50,898 bases of DNA from contig CALVAR010000017.1 of the NCBI GenBank assembly GCA_944325575.1, positions 1 to 50,898 of the forward strand, read 5' to 3'. The first letter of the stretch is position 1, and every line of letters starts with the position of its first letter. This stretch comes from Candidatus Gastranaerophilales bacterium (GTDB taxonomy: Bacteria; Cyanobacteriota; Vampirovibrionia; Gastranaerophilales; Gastranaerophilaceae). Below the pieces are notes generated by a model. The model saw only the letters and a program-made list of their open reading frames with translations, was not told the origin of the DNA and did not search any database. Below are positions 1-9,800 of the stretch, in pieces. Made by a program: the position numbers and the translations under genes.

Positions 1-25
1 TTAATATTTTAAATTTATGTTGCCC

Positions 26-76
26 AAAATAATCAAACCATCTGTAACAAGAAATCAAACCATGTGTTCTTTTACA
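26..76 (+). repeat. Dispersed repeat, copy A
   Basis: This 51-base segment starts AAAATAATCAAAC and ends TGTTCTTTTACA. It recurs at 21750-21800 with three mismatches. Both copies are followed by an unrelated hairpin (128-162 here, 21807-21830 there), as if they were the conserved end of an element with a variable interior. Seen directly in the sequence; its function is unknown. Confidence 0.75.
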
Positions 77-217
77 ACAAGGCAAAGCCGTGAAGGTTCG
101 AGCGGGAGCGAGCTGAGGCTGGAGTGCTTTTGTTTGATGTGATGAAATCACAGAAAACAAAACACGGAATTGCCGTTAAATGCGAGCGACCAAGACAATC
201 CCTCCTTCTCCGAATTA

Positions 218-250
218 AAAAACATCCGGCTTTTGCCGGGTGTTTTTTGT
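218..250 (-). terminator. Rho-independent terminator, probably bidirectional
   Basis: The stem ACATCCGGC / GCCGGGTGT closes on a four-base loop at 222-247. It has an A-run on one side and a T-run on the other, so it can stop transcription both ways. It lies about 80 bases beyond the stop codon of the minus-strand gene ending at 325. Confidence 0.8.
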
Positions 251-324
251 AAGTGAAAGATTTATTATTGCCTCATTTCAAACAATTAGAAATGAATATA
301 GAATTTTTATTTGTAGAATATCTA

Positions 325-1536
325 TCATAAAATATCATCATCAAACCAGTGAAAGTCATTTACTGTCTCATCTTGTTGATAATCTTCTTGTATTTCATCA
401 GATGTATTTGTATGTGTTTGTGGAAGATCTCTTGAATAATCTCTATCATTATGTTGGATATCCTCTAAAAAGTTTTCCATACTGGGATTTTCAAAATTGA
501 GACTGTTCAAATAGTTTGCATAATTTTCTTTTATATAGTTCTTTATCGGATATTCTGCTGCAGATGCCAGAAAAGCCTGTGCCGTTTCATAAGAAACATG
601 CTGTTTGTACATTAGGTCATTCAGTTCATCAGTTAATGCGACGTAATGAGTTTGGCCTGTTTTATCTTGTAATGTTATTATTTCTCTGCCCCATATGTCA
701 TACAGGTCAATTGGGAAAAAATCTTGAGATTGCTGTTCTTTAAAGAAAACTTTAGCCCTTTTATAAAAAGACTGTTGCGGCTTCTGCGTCCGATGATGTG
801 CAATATCTTTGTCTCTTTCAGACCATATAAATGGACGCTGGAAACGCTCATTATATTTATTCTCTTTTTCATATGAATCATACTCAAACGGTGTATTACT
901 ATTGTCTTCAGGGTCTAATGGATTGTTAGAATCGTACACCGATACTCCGCTACCATTTGAGACGGACTCACCATTGAATGAAGGAATTATAACAGGAACA
1001 GCATCACCACCTGTAAATATTACAGATGTTTGACTTTCCGGCTGAACAAAAATGCCTTTTTCTATATCTATATACTTGCCGGCCCTTAGGTCTATATCAA
1101 TCCCTTTTTCCTCATTTTGATAGATGCCGTTTATAGGATCTGCAAAACAGTATGGGCCTTTAAATCTTTCAGGTGAAAGTTCAAAACCCAGTTCAGATGC
1201 TTTATTTATATCTACATACATTTCACTTGCCCTACCGGAATAAGTTCCGTCCGATAAAAATATTTCATCAGGATTTTGTTTTTTTGCTATTGCGGTTGCA
1301 ATAATCAAAGGTATCAAAAATGCCGAGCCTGCATCACTTGAACCAATTATTGTATCTTTTATATCTATTTTATCGGTATTTTCGTTTTGCATTCTTTTGA
1401 AAGAAAGCTGATTAGATTTTGCAAAAACATCATTTTTTAAACCTTGAGTTACAGCTAAATTGTTTTTATAAGAGACATTATCTTTTTTTACGTTAATTAC
1501 AGAATTTGATACAAAATTTAATGGACTAATTTTCAT
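325..1536 (-). CDS. Unknown SFxG-motif protein with acidic tail
   Basis: This 403-aa protein matches no family that I recognise. It begins MKISPLN and carries LSFKR at residues 44-48, the N-terminal motif shared with several other proteins in this window. A short hydrophobic stretch near residues 70-85 (AFLIPLIIATAIA) could be a membrane or buried segment. The middle is Gly/Ser/Pro-rich and looks like beta strands. The region IDLYDIWGREIITL around residue 277 seems the best-folded part, and the last ~60 residues are Gln/Asp/Glu-rich and probably disordered. The start is supported by AGGAG eight bases upstream of the ATG. It is divergent from the M16 protease gene, and the two share the 209-base upstream region 1537-1745. 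Confidence 0.7.
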   Translation of the reverse strand: MKISPLNFVSNSVINVKKDNVSYKNNLAVTQGLKNDVFAKSNQLSFKRMQNENTDKIDIKDTIIGSSDAGSAFLIPLIIATAIAKKQNPDEIFLSDGTYSGRASEMYVDINKASELGFELSPERFKGPYCFADPINGIYQNEEKGIDIDLRAGKYIDIEKGIFVQPESQTSVIFTGGDAVPVIIPSFNGESVSNGSGVSVYDSNNPLDPEDNSNTPFEYDSYEKENKYNERFQRPFIWSERDKDIAHHRTQKPQQSFYKRAKVFFKEQQSQDFFPIDLYDIWGREIITLQDKTGQTHYVALTDELNDLMYKQHVSYETAQAFLASAAEYPIKNYIKENYANYLNSLNFENPSMENFLEDIQHNDRDYSRDLPQTHTNTSDEIQEDYQQDETVNDFHWFDDDIL

Positions 1537-1662
1537 TTATAATCTCCTGTTCTGTTTTTCGAGTTCAAAACCGTCTAAATTTAATTAATTGCTATTCTTG
1601 TATATTTTATTTATTTACTTAAATCATGAAAAAATAGTCTTTGAACGCCTGATTAATATATT

Positions 1663-1679
1663 TGTTACATTCAGTAATA
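1663..1679. promoter_or_regulatory. Imperfect palindrome upstream of the M16 protease gene
   Basis: TGTTAC-5-GTAATA ends 67 bases before the ATG at 1746. It resembles the palindromes at 5199-5217 and 21571-21587, which sit at the same distance from two other accessory genes. A plausible -10 (TTATAT) lies around 1709-1714, which would put the palindrome near -50, a position typical of activators. The regulator is not known. Confidence 0.45.
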
Positions 1680-1745
1680 AAAGTTCTAAAAATAGCAACA
1701 TATTGTATTTATATGCTTTACTGCAATCAAATTACCGGAGTATAT

Positions 1746-4490
1746 ATGCCCGTACAAAATGTAAGTCGTTCAATCAATAATAATTATCAAATTAACAATC
1801 CGATGCTTAAGAAAAGATCTTTTGAATCTTTTGTACCGGAAAATTCCGTGTATCCTAAAATCCCGATTAACGCTACAAAAGCATATGCAACCCCACAAAT
1901 TTATCCGGAGTATAAAGTATTGGAAACCTTCAAACTTCCAAATACTGGTATCGGCAAGGTTTATCAATTAAGAAACGGGCATAAGGTTCTTGTGCTGCCT
2001 AAAAAAGGTCCGACATTTATAAATACAGGGATTGGAGCAGGAGAAGTAAATTTGCCTGCAGATAAAAAATCTGCTGCACATTTGCTGGAGCATTTATTAT
2101 CGACAATAACTTACAAAAACGACAAAGAAGTTTTAAACAATATTTCTGATGAAATAAATATGGATTCAAATGCCAGTACTTCTCTTTTTTCAACTAATTA
2201 TTTCGGCGAAGCTTTTGTATCTGATGATAATGATTTGGAGAAACTGATAAGGCTTCAATTTAGCACTGTTGCAAAACCCGATTTTACTTTGAAAGATATT
2301 GAACATGAAAAAGCAACAATTTATCAGGAAATGTTGGAAAGATACGATTCTTATGAAAATTTTGCACTGGCAAATATACGTAGCAGGTATCTGTTAAATA
2401 TTGATGAAAACAGTTCGTTGTTAGATAAAAAAGATGCCTCTGCTATCAAAAACATAACCAAAGAAGATTTACAAACTTTTTATCAACAATACTATCGCCC
2501 TGATAATATGTATACGGTAATAGTAGGTAATGTTGATGAAAATACAATAAAAATAATAGCTAAATATTTTAATCAACAAAAAAATCCGGTTACATCTATA
2601 AAAAGAACGGAAGAACAGCATTTATTTGATAATCCTATCCAAAAAGCTGTAAGAGTTAATACTGTTAGTACAAATAAATATAAAGAAGATTGTTCAATAA
2701 ATCTTGATTTTTTTGTCGACAAAACAAATAATCCGGATGCGGATATACAATTGAATATAATCAAAAAATTGTTGTTAAACAAATGGCAAGGCAATCGGGA
2801 TGACATAATAATAGCCAATTATAATTATACCTCATCACATCCTGAAAAATCGGATTTTGGTCTGTCAATACCGAGTAAAAAAGAAGATGTTGAACAAAAT
2901 ATCAAAAGTACATATAAAACGCTCAATGATATACAAAACAACCCTGTCACGGAACAAGAGCTGAATGATGCAAAAGAATTCGTAAAAAACAATTTGACCA
3001 GTGAATATGCAGAAATACTGGCAAATATGTATACTTCAAAACTTATCTATTCCAAACCTGTTAACTATGAATCAATAATTAAGACAATAGACAAAATCAC
3101 TGCCCGGGATGTTTGCGATGCAGCAAAGAAATATTTGAATTTAGACAAAGTCTTGTTAACAGTAGTATATCCTCAGGAAAAACACAAAGAGCCGTCATTT
3201 AAGGGGCAGCTAAAAATACAGGATATGTTAAATATAAAAGAGTACACATTGCCGAATAATGTAAATGTTGTAATTAATGAATCTGACAGCGTGTCTAATG
3301 CAACAATAGACTTCAAGTTAAATGCAGTTGAACAAAATTCCGCTCATTCTGAAGCTGTAAAATATTTAATTAATACAATAGAAAATTCCGATTTTGAAAA
3401 TTACTGCAATGCAAATGATATTACAATTGATAAACTTATAAACCGGCAGCAAATCGAACTGATACTAAATTCCACGCCTAAAAAAACAATAGATATGCTT
3501 TTAATGTTGATTAAAATAATTTTTTACCCCGACCTGAATAATCAACAAGACTTTGAAAAATGGAAACAAAATAATTCGGATACAAACAATAAAACTTTAT
3601 CCCTGTATCAAAAATATATAAATGAATTTTTCCGTGATACACCCTGGCTTTATGAGCACAACAATATCAATGATTTAAAAATTCAGGATGTGCAAAATTT
3701 GCATAAAAATATAATTAATAATGCGCAGGCTTCTGTGTTGATTACAATACCAAAATCGGAATCGGAAAAATACAGACAGAATATACTTAATATTTTAAGT
3801 AATTTAAAATCCTTTAAGCCTTTTAATTATTCACATTATTTTAATACTTACAAAGCTGCGCCTCTGACAAAGAGTAAGTTGTTTGTTGAAAAAAATAGCG
3901 ATAATACAATTTATATGGAAAAAAGCTACAAAATAATAAAAAGCGGAAATATTAAAGATTATGCTGGCTTAAATATTTTAAAATGTATTATCGGGGATGG
4001 AGACAAAAGTATTCTTTTTAACAAATTAAGAACCGAAAAAAATCTGGTATATAGTGTAAATGCAAAATATCCTGAAGAATTCTATGCTCCTAATCTTGGT
4101 AAAATGATTTTTTCTACAACTGTTTCTGCAGAAAATAAAAACTATATAAAAGACGTGTTGCAAGAGTTTCAGACAACAACAGAAAAATTACAATCTGAAT
4201 TGGTAGATGAAAGAACACTGGCTCTGGCAAAGAAAAAGTTTAAATGTATGATGCTTTCTCAATCTTCTTTTGGACAAAATAAACGTTTGGCTATGGTTAA
4301 AGATTCTTTTTACGGAGCAGATTATTTCAAAGAGCTTGACAGCGTAATTGATGAAATTACACCTCAAGATATTCGTGAACTTGCAAAATATTACTTCTCT
4401 CAGCCTTCTTTATATATGATTTCCGGCAACAAAGATGCTATTGAAGCTAATATGGACTATCTGAAAAATCTTGGCGAAATTTGTTGTTAA
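1746..4490 (+). CDS. M16 family zinc metallopeptidase, two-domain (insulinase/pitrilysin-like)
   Basis: The 914-aa protein has the inverted zinc motif HLLEH at residues 112-116. A downstream glutamate-rich helix (around EHEKATIYQEMLERYDS) supplies the usual third ligand. Its length fits a fused M16 enzyme with an active N-terminal half and a non-catalytic C-terminal half. The C-terminal half has the typical RTEKNLVYSVNAKY segment, where an Arg/Tyr pair helps bind the substrate. The linker between the halves contains PSFKG at residues 483-487, the same motif found near the N-terminus of other proteins here. I chose ATG 1746 because GGAG lies five bases upstream; an in-frame upstream ATG at 1662 has no ribosome binding site. 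No clear signal peptide is visible, so the location is uncertain. It probably degrades or processes peptides. Confidence 0.88.
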   Translation: MPVQNVSRSINNNYQINNPMLKKRSFESFVPENSVYPKIPINATKAYATPQIYPEYKVLETFKLPNTGIGKVYQLRNGHKVLVLPKKGPTFINTGIGAGEVNLPADKKSAAHLLEHLLSTITYKNDKEVLNNISDEINMDSNASTSLFSTNYFGEAFVSDDNDLEKLIRLQFSTVAKPDFTLKDIEHEKATIYQEMLERYDSYENFALANIRSRYLLNIDENSSLLDKKDASAIKNITKEDLQTFYQQYYRPDNMYTVIVGNVDENTIKIIAKYFNQQKNPVTSIKRTEEQHLFDNPIQKAVRVNTVSTNKYKEDCSINLDFFVDKTNNPDADIQLNIIKKLLLNKWQGNRDDIIIANYNYTSSHPEKSDFGLSIPSKKEDVEQNIKSTYKTLNDIQNNPVTEQELNDAKEFVKNNLTSEYAEILANMYTSKLIYSKPVNYESIIKTIDKITARDVCDAAKKYLNLDKVLLTVVYPQEKHKEPSFKGQLKIQDMLNIKEYTLPNNVNVVINESDSVSNATIDFKLNAVEQNSAHSEAVKYLINTIENSDFENYCNANDITIDKLINRQQIELILNSTPKKTIDMLLMLIKIIFYPDLNNQQDFEKWKQNNSDTNNKTLSLYQKYINEFFRDTPWLYEHNNINDLKIQDVQNLHKNIINNAQASVLITIPKSESEKYRQNILNILSNLKSFKPFNYSHYFNTYKAAPLTKSKLFVEKNSDNTIYMEKSYKIIKSGNIKDYAGLNILKCIIGDGDKSILFNKLRTEKNLVYSVNAKYPEEFYAPNLGKMIFSTTVSAENKNYIKDVLQEFQTTTEKLQSELVDERTLALAKKKFKCMMLSQSSFGQNKRLAMVKDSFYGADYFKELDSVIDEITPQDIRELAKYYFSQPSLYMISGNKDAIEANMDYLKNLGEICC

Positions 4491-4558
4491 AATTTTTAGT
4501 TAAAACATTGTGATTTCTATTAACTGCCCGTGGTAGTGGATTTGTTTATTTTAAATTA

Positions 4559-4604
4559 TCCGAGAAAATTTTGCGATAATGAACGTGAGCAAAATTTTCT
4601 CGGA
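4559..4604. repeat. Perfect 16-bp inverted repeat between convergent genes
   Basis: Bases 4559-4574 (TCCGAGAAAATTTTGC) are the exact reverse complement of 4589-4604, around a 14-base loop. It sits between the ends of the M16 gene (4490) and the minus-strand gene (4629). No long T-run follows on either side, so it is either an unusual bidirectional terminator or an mRNA-stabilising hairpin. Confidence 0.7.
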
Positions 4605-4628
4605 CATTTTAAGCAGAAAGGGGTTATC

Positions 4629-5144
4629 TTACATATCATCAAAATCATCTGCATCGTATTCATCATCATCGGAGTCGTCGTATTCAGGTTTATCCATGTC
4701 TGTTTCTGTGTATGTATCATCTTTATCAATTGATGATTTTGAATCGGTTTCGGAATTTTGTGTATGGTCATTGGCGTTGGATTCATTTATTTCATGATTT
4801 TCCGGATTATCTGCTTCTTTATCATTGTTTGTGTTTGTAGATTTTTTAACTGCCATATTACCTGCCAAAGCACCGCTGCCCGCTCCCGTAACGGCATTTG
4901 AAACATTCTCGCCCAGTCCATTATTTTTCTTTTCATCTTTATTTCCGTAATTATGGACTACAATATTTCCGCCCGGTTCAATAATATATGTGTTGCCGTT
5001 TGCATCTGTTATTCTTTGTGATTGGGGATTGTCAAGAATACCTGAAAAAGAAATATCGGAGACTTTAGGTTTTGTACAATATCTGTTTCTGTTTGTTTTG
5101 TAAAAATATCCAGGATTTGAAAAAGAAATTTTATTTATCATCAT
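4629..5144 (-). CDS. Small SFxG-motif protein, acidic and mostly disordered
   Basis: This protein of about 171 aa has no recognised domain. It contains ISFSN at residues 6-10 and ISFSG at residues 31-35. A short glycine-rich stretch around residues 95-105 (VTGAGSGALAGNMAV) could be a glycine zipper or a short membrane segment. The C-terminal 70 residues are almost all Asp, Glu, Asn, Ser and Thr and are surely disordered. The ATG codons at 5144 and 5141 are adjacent. AAGGAG lies three bases upstream of the first and six upstream of the second, so the true start may be 5141. It is divergent from the HExxH peptidase gene and shares its upstream palindrome. Confidence 0.65.
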   Translation of the reverse strand: MMINKISFSNPGYFYKTNRNRYCTKPKVSDISFSGILDNPQSQRITDANGNTYIIEPGGNIVVHNYGNKDEKKNNGLGENVSNAVTGAGSGALAGNMAVKKSTNTNNDKEADNPENHEINESNANDHTQNSETDSKSSIDKDDTYTETDMDKPEYDDSDDDEYDADDFDDM

Positions 5145-5198
5145 ATACTCCTTACTGTTCATTTATTGTAAAACTTATGATAAAAAATTTTGTTATTT

Positions 5199-5217
5199 TG
5201 TTACAAAAATAGTAACA
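5199..5217. promoter_or_regulatory. TGTTAC...GTAACA palindrome upstream of the HExxH peptidase gene
   Basis: TGTTAC-7-GTAACA ends 72 bases before the TTG start at 5289 and about 55 bases before the divergent gene start at 5144. A weak -10 (TATATT, 5251-5256) follows on the plus strand. It is one of three similar palindromes placed alike upstream of accessory genes in this window. Confidence 0.5.
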
Positions 5218-5288
5218 TTTTTTAAGAAAAATTAAAAAAATAGCAAAAATTATATTTTTGATGTTTAAAGTAACAAAGAGGTATTAAA

Positions 5289-6188
5289 TTGAGAAATATA
5301 TCTGTAAATAACAGGAATAATATATCTTTTAAAGCGGGTTTAACACCTTCTGTCATTAAAAATGCGGTAAAATATTCCGCACCGCGGATAGAGCAGGCTT
5401 TTCAATCAACTTACGGAGTGAATGCAAACTTTGGCTATAATCATGCTGCTGCGTATTGTTGTGCTGTTGTTTCCGATATATTTGATTTTTTATCGAAGAA
5501 ATTTAATCTGCCATTCAATGCAAAACCGCCTAATATAAGAATTTTTAATGATTCTGATCTGCTTGATATGAGAAATGCCGGTTCACTTGGCTTTTGTATT
5601 ACTGATTCTATGCCAGTATTGAAGGGGGAGCCTGTTTTTGAGGCCCGATCATTATTTTTAAACGGAAAATTTAACACTCTTAAAGCTATCAATGACAATG
5701 CAGAGGCGAATTTTAACGGCAGCAAATGGAATTCTACAAATCATTTTTTGCATACATATATTCACGAATGGGTGCACAATATACACGATGATTTGCTTTT
5801 CAAAACCTTTGGATATGACGGATACTGTCCTATGGCACGAAGCAGATATAATAGCTTGAATGGTTTTTATTATGACCCGAATCCCAATGTATCCGGCATA
5901 GATTATATTGCACGTATGCATAATATAAAATATTCTCCCGAAGAAAAAGAGGTTATTGCAAAAGAAGTAAGCAGGTATGCTGCCGGAGAACGAATACCGA
6001 ATTTGCAGCAGGAAGTGGGCGGCAATCCTTTTGAGGTTGTAGCTGAGACAGTTACAAAAAAAATAGTGGATGTACTTGATCCTGACACGCTTATGCCTGT
6101 TAAAAATCCTTTTTATTCTAACGGAAAGGATGATAAAATTTTTCAAGATATATTTAATCGTGCCTGGTATGGCATAATAGGAGGTTAA
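5289..6188 (+). CDS. Putative zinc metallopeptidase (HExxH) with SFxG motif
   Basis: This 299-aa protein carries HEWVH (HExxH) inside HTYIHEWVHNIHDD around residue 160, the zinc-binding helix of gluzincin- and metzincin-type peptidases. Downstream, around residue 250, NPFEVVAETV offers a glutamate that could be the third ligand. ISFKA at residues 12-16 is the N-terminal motif shared with several unrelated proteins here. The start codon is TTG, preceded by AGAGG, and the motif position supports this start. The stop codon is followed after one base by the next ATG, whose GGAGG site lies inside this gene's end, so the two are translationally coupled. The substrate is unknown and I cannot name the peptidase family. 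Confidence 0.65.
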   Translation: MRNISVNNRNNISFKAGLTPSVIKNAVKYSAPRIEQAFQSTYGVNANFGYNHAAAYCCAVVSDIFDFLSKKFNLPFNAKPPNIRIFNDSDLLDMRNAGSLGFCITDSMPVLKGEPVFEARSLFLNGKFNTLKAINDNAEANFNGSKWNSTNHFLHTYIHEWVHNIHDDLLFKTFGYDGYCPMARSRYNSLNGFYYDPNPNVSGIDYIARMHNIKYSPEEKEVIAKEVSRYAAGERIPNLQQEVGGNPFEVVAETVTKKIVDVLDPDTLMPVKNPFYSNGKDDKIFQDIFNRAWYGIIGG

Positions 6189-6189
6189 A

Positions 6190-6801
6190 ATGTATATTCA
6201 AAACACTGCACCTGTGTATCAGCAGATGCCATATATCGTTTATCCACAATATCAGGTACAAAATGTCCCCAATAATCCTGCAGTTATGCAAAAAAATGCT
6301 GATTTGGGGTTGTACAATGAAAATACCGAGCAGGATTTGTTAAAAAATCAAAAATATGCCGAATTAATGGCGTTTCAGGATGCATATAACCATACAAACA
6401 ATGCTTACTATGTGAATAAATATACCTCGAATGCTTCTTTTTCCGAGTTAGCACAGAATAAATTTTTTAATACTCCATACGGATTTCAAAAGTTGACCAA
6501 TATTATTTCTAATTTGGAGCAGAAAAAGCTAAATGCGCTTTATACGGTAAGCTCTCCGTATTATGTCTCAACTGTAATTCCTGATGCAACACGAGTTTAT
6601 GCGGGAACGGACGTAGGCCAATGTATTGAGAACATAAACAAATTTTTTAATTCAAAATTCAGTGATGATTTAAAAACATATATACTGAATGATACGAATA
6701 AACTTTCGGATTTATATTTTACTTCCGTAAATCTCGGATATTTAAATCCTGATAATCCCGATATAGGGGATTTGAGCAGCTCGAGATATATGATGATGTA
6801 G
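6190..6801 (+). CDS. Unknown protein coupled to the HExxH peptidase
   Basis: This 203-aa protein begins one base after the stop codon of the HExxH peptidase gene and uses GGAGG at that gene's very end, so the two are made together. The first ~40 residues are rich in Tyr, Gln, Pro and Val (PVYQQMPYIVYPQYQVQNV), which suggests a flexible or extended N-terminus. The remainder is mixed helical with many Asn. There is no signal peptide, membrane segment or known motif. It could be a substrate, inhibitor or chaperone of the peptidase; this is inferred from position only. It is convergent with the large beta-helix gene, with only one base between them. Confidence 0.6.
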   Translation: MYIQNTAPVYQQMPYIVYPQYQVQNVPNNPAVMQKNADLGLYNENTEQDLLKNQKYAELMAFQDAYNHTNNAYYVNKYTSNASFSELAQNKFFNTPYGFQKLTNIISNLEQKKLNALYTVSSPYYVSTVIPDATRVYAGTDVGQCIENINKFFNSKFSDDLKTYILNDTNKLSDLYFTSVNLGYLNPDNPDIGDLSSSRYMMM

Positions 6802-6802
6802 G

Positions 6803-9800
6803 TTATGTTTGTTTAAAACCGGTTGTTGCCGCTTTAAATACAGCGACATGTTTTAGTGTATTTGCTGCAGAAACAACCGCAGATGAGATTTTCGAGATTG
6901 TTTCACTTTTTCCGAAAAGTTCTGTAATAACATCCGGGGCAATAACGCTTATACCGGAAGCTGCTGCTGCAATTGTGGCAAGTTGTGCAATTGTTTTCAG
7001 CTGTTGTTTTCTCTTTTCATCTTTAAGAATCTTATATTTTTTCTCGACAACTGTTAAGAAATCGTTAAATGATGTTTGTTCTGTTTCCGGAAGCAAGTCA
7101 CTTATCATTTTTGATAATTCAGGATCTCTCAATTTTGAATTTTGCATTGCTGCGTATAAAATACCACGGGTATTGGCCATTATACTTTCGGAGTTATGTT
7201 TTATCGCTTCTATATTTTCTCCGATAAAATACAGTTCTTTAAATGATTTTTGGCTAATGTTGACCATTTTATCAAGATTTGCTGACATTTCTAATAATGT
7301 ATAGCTCTGGCCTGCAATGTTTATCCTGATATTGTTGAGGTTGTTGTTTATAGATTGCAGAGTTTCCGTAATATTTTTGCTTTGGGCGTTAATATTGTAG
7401 TCCAGTTGTATTTGGGCAAATTTGTCGCTCATAAATTTACGCAGCTCATTATTTTTCCAATCTTCAAAAATCATTTTATTTAAAAGTATAAATTCTTCTT
7501 GCGGAATTTTTGAGAGCATATCTGTTTTTTCTCTAACGGTCATCGCAGGATAATCTTTGTCAAGAATGCGCAGATATTTATCAGTTATGTCGAGATTTTC
7601 TTTTACTGATTCATTATTTATATTTGAGCAGAAGGAGCTTAATCGTTTCTGGTACAAATGTTCATTCAAAGCTTCTGTCATTAAAAGGTCAGTCAATACT
7701 TCTTTCTGGTTAATGCCGGTATTTTTCATCAGTTTCAAAAAATTATAATCATCCTGAAAACGGCCTATAAATTCTTTCTTTTCAATAGTATCTATGCCGC
7801 TGCGCTCTATAAGATCCGCAATCGTTTTATCTTTGCGGTTTTTGCCTGCAGCTTCAATTGAACATAAAAGTTTAAGGTTGTTGTCGGTTATTTTGTCCAG
7901 AAGGTTTGTGCTGTAAAACTGATATGCATCTTTTACAAAATCTTTCCAGTAATTGCCAAAGTAATATGAATTTCTGTTTACGAAGTTTTCAAATGCTTGA
8001 ACATTGTCAGAAAAATCCATTAAGCCGGAATCATCCATTGTATAGATATTTTGGGAAAGTGTATTGAAGACAAAGTTTACATAATTGTTTAAATCCGTGT
8101 TGGGTTTTGAAATTACAACATCCGGAACTTTTAGTGTTTTGTCAAAAATGTCTTTTCTTGCTGTTACGGCAAGCATGTTTCTTTCGGCGGAAAGCATTTT
8201 TATTATGCTTATAATAGCGGATTCTGTTTCTGATACGGATTTTGCACCGTTTGTTTTTTCTGAAATTAAACCGTAAAAAGTTTTACTGTTTTTGTATTTT
8301 GAAAGCAGTTTCTTTTCAAGTTTGTCCAGTTCAGGTTCATTTTCCAATAAATCATTGCAGGCAAGTTCAAAATTTTTCATGGACAATTCTTGTTTATCTA
8401 TTTCAGAGCCGGTGATTTTCTTAATTTCTTCTAACAAATCCGGTTTTTTTAATGTATTTTTCAAATGTGCTTTTTTAAGTCGTTTCGTTAATGCATTTTC
8501 TCCACGTGAAAATTTATCTGTATTTGTCCACAAATCTATCAACTTTTTATTATTCAATTCAAGCGCACAGAGCTTTTTAAAAAACGCTTGATTATCCAGT
8601 TTTTCAATAAACTTATCCGATGAATTGTTTATTTCTTCCAATATGTATTGGATGGATTTTATATCCTGTTTGATTTTATCAAGATCATTGCAGTCGATTT
8701 CTTTTTCCAAATCCGGCAGTATATTTTTTAACCAAAATTCAGAGGTCTTTTCTGCTATGACTTGTTTTTCTTCATCGGAAAGGTTGTTTATGATATATGT
8801 TTTTTGCGTGTCAGAGAGTTTGTCCGTGTTTTTTCCAAGAAATTCCAGCCATAAATCAACAAGATTTTTATCCCCTATTTTTGCATTGTTAACCCAGAAC
8901 AAAGAATATTTTTTGTCGGTATTGCCGGAAGCCATTGTATTCAGAGTTTCTGTATAAAATTGATAGAACAGATTTTTTTGTTCTGAGCTGACATTTTTTA
9001 TTAAACCTGTTTTGATATTTTCCGGCAAAGTTATCATTTTTTGTGTTTTATAGTCTTTTATGTGCTCCTGAAGTGTATTGATGCCGTCTGAATAAACATC
9101 AACCGGGTTTCCAAGAAATGCTTCGTTGTTTTTTTGTATTAAAAACTGCAAAATTCCGTTTTCCACCATAGATGAATTTAATTTCGGAAAGATATTCTGC
9201 GAGCCTTTTTGTACAATTACAACACCTTCTTTATCAAGAAAACGTATTTTACCGGTCAGATTTACGGGACCGCGTATAAATACATGCGAGCCTTTAACAT
9301 CGATGTCTCCTATTGTTCCGTTGCCCGTTATATCCAGATTGTCCTCTGATGTAATATGATTAATTTTTGTATTCTTGTTAACAAAAATTTTTGAATTATT
9401 AACCGTTAAATCCTGTATGCAAGAGTTATTGTATAACTCTGTATTCCCATCATTTACTGAAACTTCGTCTGCCCGTGCATTGTCTTTTAGTACAATATTG
9501 TTAGTCTTTACATTTTTGCAGTAGACATTATCTCTTGCAAAGAAATTTTTTGCCGTGACATTTGCAGATTGTGCATAATTTCGCTGGAATACCGTATCAG
9601 CGGTAATATTATCTCCTTCTGCCCTGTCTTTTAGCCATACAATACGTGCATTATTCTTTGAAGAATGAGAATTATCATTCAAAAAAATCCTGTCCGCCTT
9701 TGCAGAGTTTATTGATGAATAGCCGAATGTATAAATATTTTTTGTCGCATTTACATTATCAGCTTTTGTATTGTCATGCAGGTCAGCAAAGAGGCCTTTT

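Larger units (their letters stand above)
1..324. other. Intergenic region with a repeat end, a hairpin and a terminator
   Basis: I see no credible gene here. Bases 26-76 match 21750-21800 with three differences over 51 bases, so this is a dispersed repeat. A stem-loop at 128-162 pairs TTTTGTTT plus TGTGAT with ATCACA plus AAACAAAA. The stretch around 77-125 is more GC-rich than its surroundings. A terminator closes the region at 222-247. A reading frame at 240-500 is the antisense shadow of the minus-strand gene that ends at 325. Confidence 0.6.

Noticed and set aside
240-500. Reading frame on the plus strand near the window start
   Set aside because: It is antisense to the end of the minus-strand gene at 325-1536, which has a proper ribosome binding site and a protein-like composition.
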